A stretch of DNA of 64,000 bases, taken from assembly GCA_934045905.1 (NCBI GenBank), contig OW203762.1, forward strand, positions 39,223,702 to 39,287,701, given 5' to 3'. Positions within the stretch are counted from its first letter, which is position 1. The number at the start of each line of letters is the position of its first letter. The notes below the pieces were generated by a model, which saw only the letters and a list, made by a program, of their open reading frames with translations, searched no databases and was not told the origin of the DNA. Below are positions 1 through 12,170 of this stretch, piece after piece. Made by a program: the position numbers and the translations under genes. Source of the DNA: Leuctra nigra (taxonomy: Eukaryota > Arthropoda > Insecta > Plecoptera > Leuctridae).

Positions 1-590
1 ATTTAAAAGCACGCCGAGTAAGCTCCTCCCCTTCCTTGAACAATGACACGTGACAGCCCGATGAGCACTTTCAAGTCAAACATGACAGACAAGGATGAAA
101 GACAATTGACAGGTCATGCGGTAAAAGAAGATACTCTCATGGTCATGGGATTCGACATATTTCATCAGAATGGGAAGCCTTATTGTTGAAAAAATTGTAC
201 TTCTTTTCTTTGAAATATTTTCCGCCCTTTTATTATCTCCATCCTCAGTGATGGACTAATTTCTGATTATGGTTCTACTTCAAACATTTCGACTTCGATC
301 AGATTCTGGCAAAGGTCTCTTGTGTATCTTTTCTTTCATTATTGTAACTTTGACGACATCAGCAAAGATGTCGCTTGGATTGAGATGAAAAGGCATAGAA
401 TTACAGAGTCGGATAACCCCATAGATAGAGTTGCTTGAAATGTCCATGCTATTTTTAACATTTTCTTATATGAAAAGAGTGCCGGCGTGCCTTACATTCT
501 ACTTAAAAGTTCACGTCGTATTTTATGCCGAGTTTTAGCTTCAAATATTCTAATTTAATTTTGTTTGGTTTACTTACTCCAGACGAAAGT
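1..590. other. AT-rich non-coding sequence
   Basis: Stop codons interrupt every frame. I see no splice-flanked exon, RNA gene or repeat boundary here. Confidence 0.6.
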
Positions 591-596
591 TTGTAA

Positions 597-648
597 AGCC
601 GTGTTGGTTTACATGACCTATGAGAGCATGGGTTTGAATCCCAACACA
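597..648 (+). repeat. Weak tRNA-like (SINE-like) fragment
   Basis: A B-box-like GGGTTTGAATCCC lies near the end, and a GTGTTGG...CCAACAC 7-bp closing stem surrounds it. The segment is too short for a tRNA and has no clear A box, so it is at best a decayed tRNA-derived fragment. Confidence 0.25.
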
Positions 649-660
649 ATGTATGTCACT

Positions 661-2885
661 ACAAGTTAGTTTCAAAGCTGAGCCGTTAGTATAGCGTGAC
701 ATTATTTCACTGCTTCTGAATTACTGGAACGGAGTAAATACGATCTCGTGTTTCGTTCGTCGAATGTTTCATCAAAATCTCGCGATTTGTACGTTTTGCT
801 TCCGTCAACGTTGAACTCTATTTATCCTCGTAGTTACCTGTCACGATAGATTTTACTTCGTCGACATTACCGCAAACGACGAGACGAGAGTGGATTTACG
901 TGACAATACGTCAATACTAAGTCAATTACGCGGCTAAAGCTGATAGCAAATCCCCGTAGACGCGTCTCCCCTCTCGTCGTCGACGAGAGAAAAAATCTAA
1001 ACGACGAAATAAAATCATAGCTGATTATGTGACTCATCCGCGCGTGTTAACGGTACGGTCGGGCGTTCCGATTCGCTGAGCATGTTTAAATTATGGAACG
1101 TCGGATGACACGTGGCTGCCACCGCCTAAAAGCTGCACGTCTTGAATCTCTTCTATTTTCCATAAACTCAGATTGGTGCCATTTTGGACTGAAATTGGAA
1201 TATGTATTCAAATAAGAGAAACACTGGCGCTTGTATTTTTAGCTGCAAAATGAAGAAAGTTTGAAATGATGGAGCGCTTGTTTCAAGTCGTTCCGCGTGT
1301 TTTTGTGACCGAGTAAATGCAGGACTTAACACGGGCAGAGTATTCTCTAACTGCTCGCACCATCAATCTTGGGGATATCAGCAAGAAGCATATCTCTTTC
1401 ACACATGAAAGCTCGGCCAGAAGAGAAGTGATGCTGATGAAGATTGACCCAGTTTCTCTCAGCTTCATCCATTTTGTTCAATACAACTGTCATTTGGTGG
1501 GATTTTCAAACAGGGGTTCCTGTCAGTAAAACAATAATATGTCTACGGTGAAATAAGACCGAAAATCATTAAGCATCAGAACAGTTTTAAAACGTCACTG
1601 ATACATACTTGGCAATATTTTCCGTGCAACGTTTCACATAGATTTATTACTAAACGACGTCCTGTTTCTTCTCTATATAAAATGAAATATCCAATGAAAT
1701 GGCTTGGTTTCGAAAGCAACTGAATGAAAAATGTAAAAAGTTGTTAATCATTGCGTTAATCGTTAGTTTGTGAGCTAATAAATACTTTCTGTCATGGCAA
1801 CAACCAATCCAATGTCCGGAAATCTTAATTACGTGAATAACTTAATGGAGACTTTAATCGGAGCTCATACTTCCGGGTGGGTTCTTCTGACACGAGTAAA
1901 AAGTATAAACTGTGCTCACTGGAATTGCAAATGCGATGACTTGATTACCGTAGCAGCTGCACGTTGCAACGCAGCAAATGCACATCGCTGGACTTAATGC
2001 ACTGTTGCCAAGTGTCCCCACCTGATGCCCCTCGCCTCGCGCAGTTGCCAAGTCGTCGGTGGAAATGAGGTGGAAACTCTTCTTCATCATCAGCGTTTTC
2101 TTGTCCTCCATTGAATTCATCGCTCAGACTCGACTGCTGGGGTTAATTGCGCTGTTGTGATTCGAATCAATTTTCAATTAAGCTTTTAACGCTTACCGAG
2201 CACGTTTGCCTGTTCGCGTTCTTCGACAAACGCGAAATACGCCTTTAATTGATCATTGTCAAACGATGGAGGAACTAGAACGATACTTAATCAAGTTGTA
2301 TAGAAAAAAAATCTTCATTGTTAACACTACTAAGAAATTAAGTACTGTGATTTCCGCCCGTATATAGGACGCTTTCGCGGAGCTTCAAATCGAAACACAC
2401 ATTCGTTTAACCGAACGCAATCAACGATCGCGAGTCCTCACCCGTATTTCGTCGTGATGGCGTGTATATGTTATTTACAATTCCCGCACACTTGCTGTGT
2501 AAACTTTATCTCAGGGGGCCCGTATCCAAGCCGCTATAATGGCTGACTGTAGCATTGCAATGCTTACACTGGTAGAATGTCTTGCTTTAAAAGAGCTTTT
2601 ATAAAGTGTGAAAATAAAGAAGTGAGGGTTTTTGCGATCTCTCTAAGTCACTTTTTTATGTTTGAAACGTATGAAGATAGCTTGTTAGCTTCTTTATTTT
2701 TGACGATGGCGTATGATATATATTATACTGATTTGCAACTTAGAAAACTTAATCTGCCACCTCAAAACTTTAATATCATACCTTAGGATTTATCCTCAAT
2801 ATTCGGACAAACATTATTAAATACAATGTTAACATTAATTTCAACATGACACTCATAACACTTTCACCTCATAACTTTTACTGAC
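661..2885. other. Non-coding sequence with a CpG-rich patch near 840-1130
   Basis: The 840-1130 segment is richer in CpG and holds a near-palindrome at 970-988 (CTCTCGTC core with GACGAGAG). The rest is AT-rich. Short frames at 1317-1529, 1854-2120 and 2577-2786 show no splice-site support or family resemblance, and I do not call them genes. Confidence 0.5.
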
Positions 2886-3121
2886 AATGGGGTTGTTCAC
2901 GCAAAACTATTGTAGATGGCGTTGCTGTCCTAACCGTAATAAGAACCAATGAAAATGCCGAGAGAGAGCCAATCAAAATGCAGAGCGGAATGGAACATTT
3001 TTAAACCTTGGCGGGAGTTTGATTCAGAGATCTTGGATTCAGAGACCAACCAATCAGAGAGAGACTACTCCATTGCCGCTAGCGCTGCGAGTGAGAGCAA
3101 ATGGCAGTGAACAACCCCATT
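2886..3121. mobile_element. Small non-autonomous DNA transposon (MITE-like)
   Basis: Perfect 15-bp terminal inverted repeats face each other: AATGGGGTTGTTCAC at 2886-2900 and its complement at 3107-3121. The 236-bp interior has no coding capacity. It contains CCAATCA and CCAATGA pieces and purine runs typical of MITE interiors. I see no clear target-site duplication, so the superfamily is not assigned. Confidence 0.6.
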
Positions 3122-4426
3122 CCATGACAACATTTTAAAGTTACTTGTTTATATTCGTGACAATTGACGCTGATCACCCATGCGTCTTCCGAAGAGGTTT
3201 CCAAATCCCCTTCACAGCAAAACTAATTGAACATAAAAAGTCAATCACTCCCTCCCCTGATACGAACGTGATTTTATAGATTATTTATCGGATTCATAAA
3301 ACCTGACGGCCGTCATTACATATCTCCCTCGTTCTCCCGCGATGTTTCAGAAGCAATCACGGGATTTCGCACTCGAGAGTGTCGACATCATTCGCCTTTT
3401 TATCGCGCTCTCAGTTGATCATGAGCTCAGTTTTAACTGTGGCGGAGGTTTTCGAGGGGAATGGCGCATAGTTTGAGTCGTTTACCAGAGTCTTCAACAA
3501 TAAGCAATCAACCGTATTGCAGGAATGTTGAGATAAAGCGATTGTTGATGTGAAGTGTTATTGCGAATTGCAAGAATCCAGACGACCTTTCAGAAAATTC
3601 ATATTCACTTGAATGTAACATTTGGGTTTACTTTTTTTTTTATAGATATACAATTATTATTATTTTGGTTCATGGGCCATATTTTTTTCGTAAACACTTA
3701 GTTTTGTTGTCCCCACTTTCACCTATAAAGAGCGCGTGAGATTATTTCAAAGGAAAAAGAATACAAAATAAAAAGTGTGAAGGATCTAAAATATAGCCTC
3801 TGACATAGGAAATTCGTTTACTCCGTTTTGTTTTACTCTTTATTCTTTTCCAGGCTTGTTCTATGCGCCAATGAGTGGTCGTTGTTTCACAGAACATTGG
3901 TCTTGCCTGTCAAGCCAGATCGCAGGATCCACTCACTTCACCTGCCCGACGTGCATAGAATATCCAGCCATTTGATTGATATGTAGAAGATGGCAAGGAT
4001 GAAGCGAAGCGCAAGAAATTCAATCGAATAGTTAGGCGTTAGTCAAACTCAACTTTGTGTCCAATATATTTGGTCTAACTTTTTGTCAGAAGTAGGGGTT
4101 ACATCTCGCATCTCTTCCCTAAAGTTTTTTCTGACATGGGCTCATAAGTTTCTAGTAAGGAACAGGTAGAATGTGATTTCTCTCTTTGTGATGGCCAATG
4201 GCTGTTGGTCATCGTTAAGCTGAACAACGTGCACACTGTTATTACTTATTACGAAGTTTCGGTGTTCAGTATTAACGAGCAACAACTGTGTCCGAATCCA
4301 CGCAGCCCTCGGCATTAATCATCGGTCGCCTCGAGACTCTGCGAACTTCTCTTTTACACAATATTCTGGCGTTCTTGTACTAGAGGCAAAGCTGGACACA
4401 AGTCTTCGAGGCGAATCATTATATAA
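3122..4426. other. AT-rich non-coding sequence
   Basis: No supported gene. A CpG-richer stretch lies near 3300-3480 (Tcgcactcgagagtg region). No splice-flanked open frame is visible. Confidence 0.5.
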
Positions 4427-5325
4427 ACTAGGAAAACGCTCTGAGTAACGCGTTGATGAGCGAGCACGGATACGGCGCAATACCTCGAACCGAAATTCTG
4501 TTTATCGAAAATGTCCTTAAAAGCCAATAATTCTTGAATTTCGTCACATACTTGTATGAAAATCTCCAACAATTCCTAAAATATTGGTCCCAATAACCAC
4601 GCAAAGTTTTAAGGTTGATCGATTGAACCTTTATGATTGAACGATTCCTTGTTAATTAACAAAAATCACAGGATCTCGTTCATAAAATATTTAAACGGTC
4701 ATATCAGTTTCATAATAATATACGTTTGAAAGTTTCTGCTCTAACAACCTTGAAGTGAAGATTCGAAGATGCCGTGAAATGTGAAATTCGAGAAATATGA
4801 CAGCCAACACGCAAAATATCCGTAAACTGTCAATAACTGTTGAATTTAAACACAGTTTAGTCTGAAAATTGTCAAAAATACAGATAATGTTGGACCCGAT
4901 TACCATGCAAATTTTTAAGTTGATCGGTCAAACGGTTCTGGTTTAAATTTTAAAAAGCACATGAAATATTTTTTTAAATTTTAACCAATGAGACGATTTG
5001 GCTGAAAATTTGTAAAATAAGAGACAATGTTGGTCTTAATGACCATGCAAAATATAAGGTTGATCACATTTGTCGAAGACCATTTTCATTTTTCAGCCTA
5101 TCAGGAGATGTTTATTTAAATTTTAACCAATTGATAGATTTCAAAAAAAAATTGGGTCAGCAAACAGAGAAGGTTGTCTCTACATGTGTGCAAAATTTCA
5201 GGTCGATCGGTGAAACGGTGCGATTTCAGTTGCTCCATTTAGCATCCAAAAACAAAAAAAAAAAAAAAAAAAAACAGAGGTCCGTGTCAAACGAGTCAAA
5301 AGAGACGCTCGCTTCGCTCGCTCAA
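4427..5325 (+). mobile_element. Repeat family A, copy 1 (end motif plus internal ~140-bp units)
   Basis: The copy opens with ACTAGGAAAACGCTCTGAG and AACGCGTTGATGAGCGAGC. It then carries repeated units of about 140 bp starting near 4575, 4861, 5001 and 5143. Each unit holds variants of ATGTTGG...ATGCAAAATTTTAAG followed by GTTGATCGGTCAAACGGTT. It finishes with a 21-A run (5254-5274) and a GACGCTCGCTTCGCTCGCTC tail. The same end motif recurs near 11739, 46585, 59434 and 59974, so this is a dispersed element. No intact protein is encoded: the 5131-5400 frame simply reads through the repeat. Confidence 0.6.
5254..5274. repeat. Poly(A) tract of 21
   Basis: An uninterrupted run of A within the 3' part of repeat family A copy 1. 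It could be a retroposition tail or simple slippage. Confidence 0.9.
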
Positions 5326-5880
5326 TTAGTGGATTACAACCTTAAGATGACTGTTAATGGGTTCACAAGCGGAAACCGAAAATCGTTTTCTGAAACGTAA
5401 ATCGCACAATTGCATACAGCTCTTATGTAAACGGCCCATAAGTCAGAGAATGACAGTTGAGGGGGGCTGGAGCTCAAACGAGACAAATCGAATTGCAATA
5501 TTTTCATGGTACCTGAACAGTGCAACAGTTGCACAGTTGCAGAACAGTTTAGTTATTTGTAGTGTGCCATTCACATTTATATTGCTATTCAGATGTTTAT
5601 TTTTATTGCACACAATTATACACATAAATAAATACACAATACTACCAACTATCCCGCATAGCCAAAAGGCTAGTCTGTGGGAGACAAAATAATATAAATA
5701 AACAATAAGCAAACAGAAACAATAAAAATAACTCATAAAGTGCGTAAACGTTTGATTCAACCGTGTTTTTCTTCAAGTAAGCCTGCGAGTGTTTTGAAAG
5801 CAGCAACTCCAGCGTTGTGTTTGGTGTCCCATGTAAATGTTGAGTGTTGTATGTTGACGATGTTGTGTTTTGTGTTGCAG
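5326..5880 (+). other. Probable intron upstream of the exon
   Basis: AT-rich sequence without supported coding content runs up to the TTGTGTTGCAG acceptor. Overlapping frames occur on both strands (5357-5692 and 5443-5760), as expected by chance in this composition. Confidence 0.5.
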
Positions 5881-5995
5881 CCGGACCGCACGATGGGCAA
5901 CGCCAACGGATCCAGCCCGCTGGACAACATGCGCAGTCTGGAGCACTATCTGAACGACCTGATGCGTGCCGGAGACAGTCAAGATCAGCTCAAAG
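5881..5995 (+). CDS. Internal or first-coding exon of an unidentified gene
   Basis: This is the one segment that looks like a spliced coding exon. A TTTTGTGTTGCAG acceptor ends at 5880 and a CAAAG|GTAGG donor starts at 5996. The 115-nt exon is GC-richer than its surroundings and open in one frame (phase 0 in, phase 1 out). It encodes about 38 residues, reading PDRT, then MGNANGSSPLDNMRSLEHYL, then NDLMRAGDSQDQLK. The ATG at 5893 has A at -3 and G at +4, so it may be the true start with a 12-nt untranslated lead. In that case the protein begins Met-Gly-Asn-Ala-Asn-Gly, like N-myristoylated proteins, although residue 6 is Gly rather than the favoured Ser/Thr. The part from DNMRSLEHYL onward is likely helical. 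The codons are third-position G/C-rich, unlike the flanks. I do not recognise the family. The neighbouring exons lie outside the window or are too short to see. Confidence 0.65.
5893..5901 (+). other. Candidate translation start with myristoylation-like context
   Basis: CGCACGATGGGC matches a strong animal initiation context (A at -3, G at +4). The next residues, Gly-Asn-Ala-Asn-Gly-Ser, resemble N-myristoyltransferase substrates after Met removal. The reading frame is also open through the 12 nt upstream to the acceptor, so an upstream exon could extend the protein and make this Met internal. The start is therefore inferred. Confidence 0.4.
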
Positions 5996-7928
5996 GTAGG
6001 ACTTCGCACACGTTGTTACATTTCCTTCCTACCTTCTCTCACTCTCACTCGTATTCATACTTCTTTCTCTCACTTCTCACTCTTTCTTTCTCTCACTTCT
6101 TAATCATCCTCCATATACCATTTCTTTCTCTTTTTTCCACTAACTTCTTTGTCATTCTCCTGTTACGTCTCAATTCTTCCCATTTAGTTTGATTCTACCA
6201 TCACGTAGCTCTCGTAGATTATTTTCGATCATAAATAAATTTTAGCTAATTACTATATAGGTATTTACGTAGTTATTGTATAGGTATTTACGTAGATATT
6301 GTTGTTGCTTCTGTTGTTGGAATATCGCAAGCGTTTACTTTATATTTGTGTGAACGTGTAATCACAGTGATGGCGCCGAGTGTTTTGTGGTGCGCAACAA
6401 ATAATTGCTGTCATCGCGCCAGTATATCTCTGCATGCCCACCGCAGCCGCGTTGCTTGCGTGGAGCAAACACGGCAGAGGAAAAGCACCGGCCATTTTCA
6501 TCATCACGAAACGCAAAAAACAGCGGGAGTACCGTTTTTGAATTCAGCTGACGGCAGGGTAATTCATGTTGACATTTGACGCAGACATATATATGATCGA
6601 AGAAGGAAATTGGAAAGATTTTTCCAACCTTTTCTACGTTGATTTGATTTTGCTTTAACCTTTTTGTCACTTTAGTGGTGAGGTGCCAACCTCAGAGTCA
6701 GAGCCTCCCACGCTTGAAGAGAAAAGTTTGAGTTAACTGGGATTTTTGTATCGTTTAGTACGAGCTCTGAGGTAAGAATGTTTAAAGCAGAGTGTCAAGT
6801 TTAACTTTCACTTTAGTCAAAGATGACCGAAGAAAGCTGATTATTTTCAACGTATTCTGCATGAGATGAAATCTGTTTGACGTTTAGGAAAGTCATATCG
6901 CAATAAATTGAAGATCGTTCTTCAGAAATGTCCCTGCTGCGTAGAATGATTGTCATACTCGTACATTTTAATAAATGTCTATTGAATGTCTTCATTGAGC
7001 CAAAACGTTCTTGAAATCTCATCACAAACTCAGAACTCGGTTTGACAAAGTTGTTCCAATATATCAGTACGCAGTTTTAATTGACTTCGGTTCCGCCGAT
7101 GGATATTGAATGAGTCAACTTATAAAGTCGTTACTTCGAGCATACACCTCGCGATCAAAGAGACCTTTTAGAAACTAAGTTTGAAAACAGATTCTCGCAA
7201 TGAGAGAAAGTACGACGTGAAAATAATCCGGGAAAATGGAGAGTGGTTCGTGAACTGAAACTCTCCGGGATGAAGTCTCGCCGAAGACGCTAAGCTGCAA
7301 TTTACTCTTCTCACCCTTCCGCATTTTATCAACATTTCATTTAATTATTATGAGAGTTGTTAGAGTTTTCGAACGGCCTCATTTTCGACTGTCTTGAAGT
7401 TGGACCTTTTGTTTTTACGAGCAAGATTTCACAGTAATCTTCACTTGGGTTTAGATTACTCGACTCCTACTTCGAAGGGTTAGAATTAACGTCTCCAAGA
7501 GAAATGTACTTCATTCAGCGTTTAACTGCGCCACAATAATCGCATCCTATTCAGAACATTTTCCTCCTGCCCCAGCTCTTTCATCCGTCTTTGAGCTGTC
7601 TATCTTGTATAAAGCAGTCTGGAAAATCAAATTTTCTTTTTCAGGGTCACAAAATGATTTTTTTCAGCTCGACAATAGCTGTGTCCCGGACAATTACATA
7701 TTTTTCAATTTGGAGAACGCCTTTGGGGGAAAGAAAGGTTACAATGAAATGAACTTAAGTAAAGTTCATTCACGAGTAGATTGTGGCTAAGAAAACATGT
7801 TTTTGACAAAGCTCATGGAGCTACGATCCGTTCTTTATTAGATGTCTGGAGCATTTAGTACTAATATATTTTTGTTTGTAATTAATATGTTCGTCTCACT
7901 TCCTTTATAATCACGATTTACAAAGGTT
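5996..7928 (+). other. Start of a long intron
   Basis: Begins with GTAGGACTT at the exon donor. A pyrimidine-rich (TCTCAC/TTTC) stretch covers about 6017-6140. No second exon with matching phase and splice signals was found. A tandem TAGGTATTTACGTAG pair occurs at about 6258-6294. Confidence 0.5.
6017..6140 (+). repeat. Pyrimidine-rich simple-repeat tract
   Basis: Imperfect repeats of CTCTCACT and CTTTCTCT occupy this stretch just inside the intron. Low-complexity tracts like this can bind polypyrimidine-tract proteins, but no specific site is claimed. Confidence 0.6.
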
Positions 7929-8420
7929 TTAAGGAGGGATCTCCGAATTGCACCTATGTATAGAAATCGTTCAAATTTCGCATATAAATAGATTTTTATG
8001 TTCTGCATCATAATATGGCAAGAAAAAGTGGTCAACGGGAACTAATTTTCGAGATATATCACTTCAAAGTTACAGTTTTTTTTCTCAGTTTAACATTGCG
8101 ACCATACGGAAAAAGTCATGCTGATAATTTTAAAAGCGTATTTGGCTGCTGTCCCACCTATAGAATTTTTTGAAAAACTACTATAGCATGTATCAGATGC
8201 AATATTTTATTATAAAAAATTTAAATTTATACCTTCGTGGACGTTTTACCGAGCTATGAGGGTTTTACTGCATTATTTTTACTTTTTTTCATCTGAAAAG
8301 TGCAGTTTTACATGTAAAAATGTGTTTTAATGGTAACACGGCCTTCTAGAAATTCGAAATTCTTTGCGAATTTGTAGAAATTTCCAGAAGACCGTGATTA
8401 TATCACTCATCCCTCCTTAA
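7929..8420. mobile_element. TTAA-flanked TIR element of about 490 bp
   Basis: TTAAGGAGGGAT at 7929-7940 faces ATCCCTCCTTAA at 8409-8420, giving TTAA at both outer edges and 8-bp inverted termini GGAGGGAT. TTAA target duplications are known for piggyBac-type and a few other DNA transposons. Just inside the right end, 8338-8396 forms a long imperfect hairpin. The interior is AT-rich and non-coding, so this would be a non-autonomous copy. The TIR is short, so the assignment is tentative. Confidence 0.45.
8338..8396. repeat. Subterminal imperfect hairpin
   Basis: CACGGCCTTCT...GAAATTC pairs with GAATTTG...AGAAGACCGTG across a short loop, giving roughly 25 paired positions with a few mismatches. 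It sits inside the TTAA-flanked element and is probably part of that element. Confidence 0.6.
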
Positions 8421-9739
8421 GGACGATGAATGGCAATCACGGCTCTAGTTTCTGCTATGTCAATGAACACACGCATTACAAAATCTTATTGATGTGCTTC
8501 AGGTTGAAATAATGGTTTCATCTCATGTTGTATTCTCTCATTATCCGCTGCGAATAGTTTCATTGAATCCAGACATCGTCAAATCTGACTTCAAAGCGGT
8601 GGAAAAACAAATCTCTCTCATAGTCAACAGTTTGACCTGCAGATGTCGCCAGTCAGGTTGGTCGCAGTTCAAGAGAATTAATTGCGAAAAACGAATCCAG
8701 TAATGAGTGTCGATGTGTACAGAATTCTGGGAAAATGTATATTCCAGACTAGACTTATATTTCATTTGAGCTGGGGAAATGTTACCTCGCTTCATTTCAT
8801 ACACTGTCGACTGTACACTTTTTTGAAAAAAGAATCTCACAAACCTACTTTTCGTGGGAAGTCAGATAGGAATATATAATATGATGAATTTGTTGTAGAA
8901 AACAGAAGAAGCTTCTGCGACTCGTACAATTTTAATCTGATTAAAGTTTGAATTATTTATTATAAAGCACTCAGTGTGAAGTTTTTTGACATTCTTTATA
9001 TGAACGCCATGAGACCACGTAAAAGTATATAAAGTAGCTACGTTGAGGTGTTATCTTATTATTACATTGTAGATGTTCAAACACGATTCAATTTTATTGG
9101 AGATGTCGTAGTTCGTATTACACTAGCAGCTTAAAAGTGGTCACTGAATTATGCAACTGACTTCCTCTCTTACTCTTTTATTGGCTGCTCATTTTGTATG
9201 CTTTTATCGAACGTCGTTTTAATTTGAAACATATGTAGGATTGAGTTTGTAGTTAAACTTGTCTAACATTTTATTCCCCCGTGTTGTTACCCTGTGTAAA
9301 AGGTCAATGAATGCTGCAGTGACCGTAGTCAATGCAATTATGCATAGTGCATCTGTACCGCCTGCATTGTTGCACAGCAACTAGGCCACTGGGTTTTATT
9401 TCTCGCATGTGACTTGATATTAAACAAGAGCTGCACGTTTTACATTTCCCTACATTTTCCTGGGAGATATGAAAGAAAACTTAACTCGGTATATTGTAGA
9501 AACATTTACAGAGCTTTTTCATATTTCTTTATTGTTAAAACAGCAGTCACAAAGCTTATAAGAAAAAGTTCTGGGTCACAAAATCTTTTGATAGAATGTT
9601 CGTTTAAAGTTTTTTCATTAAATTGTTTTACTACGTCAATTCAATTAAAAAAGTCGCAAACTCTTTTCTCAAAAGAACGATCATTAAAATTTGGTATCTG
9701 ATAGAAATGAAATATCTGCAAAGAGAAAGTATTCTAACA

Positions 9740-9752
9740 CGGCACCTCCACC
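9740..9752 (-). repeat. GGTGGAGGTGCC motif, copy 1
   Basis: CGGCACCTCCACC on the plus strand. The same 12-mer core recurs on one strand or the other near 25172, 37851, 44653 and 59365, with one-mismatch forms near 22280 and 23443. The flanks are not alignable by eye. Confidence 0.6.
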
Positions 9753-10783
9753 AATATTACTAATGCCTTTTTACAAATTCATGGAAGTCAGATGTATACT
9801 ATCAAATTCTACTAAAAACTTGGAGCCGAAGTTATTAAATCCAACCAAACATGTAATTTATTTTCGTGACTGGATAACCACAAAATAAGTTCCATAATGG
9901 ACGATATGACTTAATAATCCCGTCTGGGCTAAAGAAACGAAAGTTCATCCCAACCCATCTTCATATGTCTCAAATATTATGGGCAAAGTAACGACTGTCA
10001 CATATACGTAACAGCAGCTTTTCTATTTCTGAAAACGAACTTTCCTCATGTGTGATGATGTCAAAACTCTGATTACATTTTACGTGTTCACCGCCGAAGT
10101 TTCGCTAGTTATTTGTTACCCGGAGAAAAGCGAGTTTTCCGCATGGACAAGTCTCGTCCCGATATATTGAGCCAACCGATCCTGTTTCTCATTGCGGAGA
10201 AACCCGAGTCACAACTCTACGAGACCACAACGGCGACGTGTTTATGCTGCTATGAAATATGGATGAATGTATTCTAAAGAGAGATTGATCTTTTAGGATT
10301 TGCAGCGGTCTGGCTTACCGGCAGGGGTTAGCTAGCAAAACACACACATCCATGTGATTCTTGACTATGTATCTTTATATTTTTTAGAAGGAATAACGGA
10401 TTTAATCGAAATATATTTTCGTCAAAGAAAAGTCTTTGATGCACTTTTAGCTTTTCCTTTTCTCCGAAAATGTTCGGATATCGAAGAATAGATGCGTATT
10501 TATTTCTCTTATTCCTCTACGCATCAAATTTATGACTGTCGATGTCCAATCGTTGAGATATAGATGGGCATTGTTCTAGGATCTTCATATTTCGTCCCGG
10601 CTGTCAGCCATAGTGTATTGGCATCTCTCCTATAATACCGTCGATGTAAGGAATGGTAAATATTGATGCGTCTCGATTGAGATTTCGATCGAACTTACAC
10701 TGTGACGTTGGAAAAGAAGAGCGTAAGCCATCCGCCTCGCTGTCAGAAGTGCCGGTCAATGAGAGCCGGTGTGATATCCCATC

Positions 10784-10803
10784 GCTCGGCGCGCAGAGAA
10801 AAC
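10784..10803 (+). repeat. 20-bp exact repeat, copy 1
   Basis: GCTCGGCGCGCAGAGAAAAC is identical to 33963-33982. A GTGATATCCC-like string lies shortly upstream in both places. This is GC-rich in an AT-rich background, which makes a chance match unlikely. Confidence 0.7.
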
Positions 10804-11738
10804 CCGTTGTTTTAATAACACTTTGTCAACCTCTCCCACCACACCACTTACTAAAACGCTTTTCAATTTTCTTCGTCACGTCAAATTTATTTTTATTCAA
10901 ACATAATTTTTTCTACTCCCTTTCTTACAACGCGCTATACCTTCTCCTTGCCTGCACCTTTCAAGACATTCAAACTAGATTTAGTTCGAATCTCCTAAGG
11001 CTGTATATAAATGCATGGCTTACTCCATCTTATCTTTGCTACCGATATCGTTAAGGCAAACGACGCCAAAAGACTCGATATGACATATCAGTGAAGTTTG
11101 GTTATGAGTTTGCTTCGCCTATTAGTTGCAACCTCGCGTTAGATGGTTTCTTTGAGGATTCTGGATTGCTAAGGTTTCCTAGATCAATGACAAACGCCTT
11201 CCACACAATCATATATATGACTTATAATAATACACTTCCTTTAGCCTTGTTTGAAAGTTACCTGTAGAGTAAAAGTATCTGTATTTGTGATTAAATTGTC
11301 AACAGTTCCAAAAATGATTGTTTTATAAACCGAGGAAGACTTAGAAAATCTTCGAAAACTTTGATAGGTATTATGCTTCCAAGCAGCAATAATGAAATAT
11401 TATAACTTTTGAAATTGGCTCTGCGCTCTGTGCCGAAGTTGAAGAAATAGATTGATCGAAGACGAAACCTTTGCAATATCGCGTTCACTTTATTAATACT
11501 CGATTGTACTTTGTTTCATATCGAGAAGTTTTGATGACGTCATGTAGCTTGAGCCTCGCGCTCTAGAAGAGAGAAAATCTTGTTCCGTCTTTGATTCATC
11601 CTAAAAGTGTTTCCTTTGGTTTGAGGTAAATCCGGCTTCTTCTAAGATAGTGGAGACGTGGAGAAATACGTGGAGGAGAGGGAAAGTTGAGAAATTAAGA
11701 ATAGAGGAAAAGTTTCAGGAAAAAATATATTTTGTAAT

Positions 11739-12170
11739 ACTAGGAATGCTCTGTGTAACGCGTTGATAAGCGAGCCTTCATTGCATGCGATGATGCGAAT
11801 TCATATGCGCGTGAACTTTGCTGCTTTATAATAGACCTTGGAAAAGCTGGGAAGACAACAAGCGGCAAAGAAGAAGTGTTCTTTTTGTCTTGGAATTTCT
11901 TTGAATAAATTTGACAAATATCAAAACAAGATCAAAACTCCAGTAAAATGTCAATCTTTTGAAGTTCTCGATAGAATGGGCTGAAAATTTTCAACAATTT
12001 GCCAACAGGTCCCAATGAATGTGTTAAATTTGAAGGTGATCAGTAAACAGCTCCGTTTCAATTTTCAACTAATCACAGAATCTTGTCCAAAAACTACATA
12101 CGGTACAGCTTATATGATATTAGTGCATAACATTTCAGATCGATTGGTTGAATAAAAATTAGTAAATTTG
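11739..12170 (+). mobile_element. Repeat family A, copy 2
   Basis: Opens with ACTAGGAATGCTCTGTGTAA followed by CGCGTTGATAAGCGAGCC. A family-like internal unit occurs near 11980-12100 (GGTCCCAATGA...AAATTTGAAGGTGATCAG). No opposite terminus is visible, so the right boundary is approximate and the copy is probably truncated. Confidence 0.5.

Larger units (their letters stand above)
8421..11738. other. Intron-like AT-rich sequence
   Basis: No supported exon or RNA gene. It contains one copy of a recurring GGCACCTCCACC motif (9740-9752) and one copy of a 20-mer shared with 33963 (10784-10803). The 10653-11054 frame has no splice or family support. Confidence 0.5.

Noticed and set aside
5357..5760. 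Overlapping frames of 105-111 codons on both strands just upstream of the exon
   Set aside because: AT-rich, hydrophobic by composition and contradicted by each other. They lie in the intron before the acceptor at 5880.
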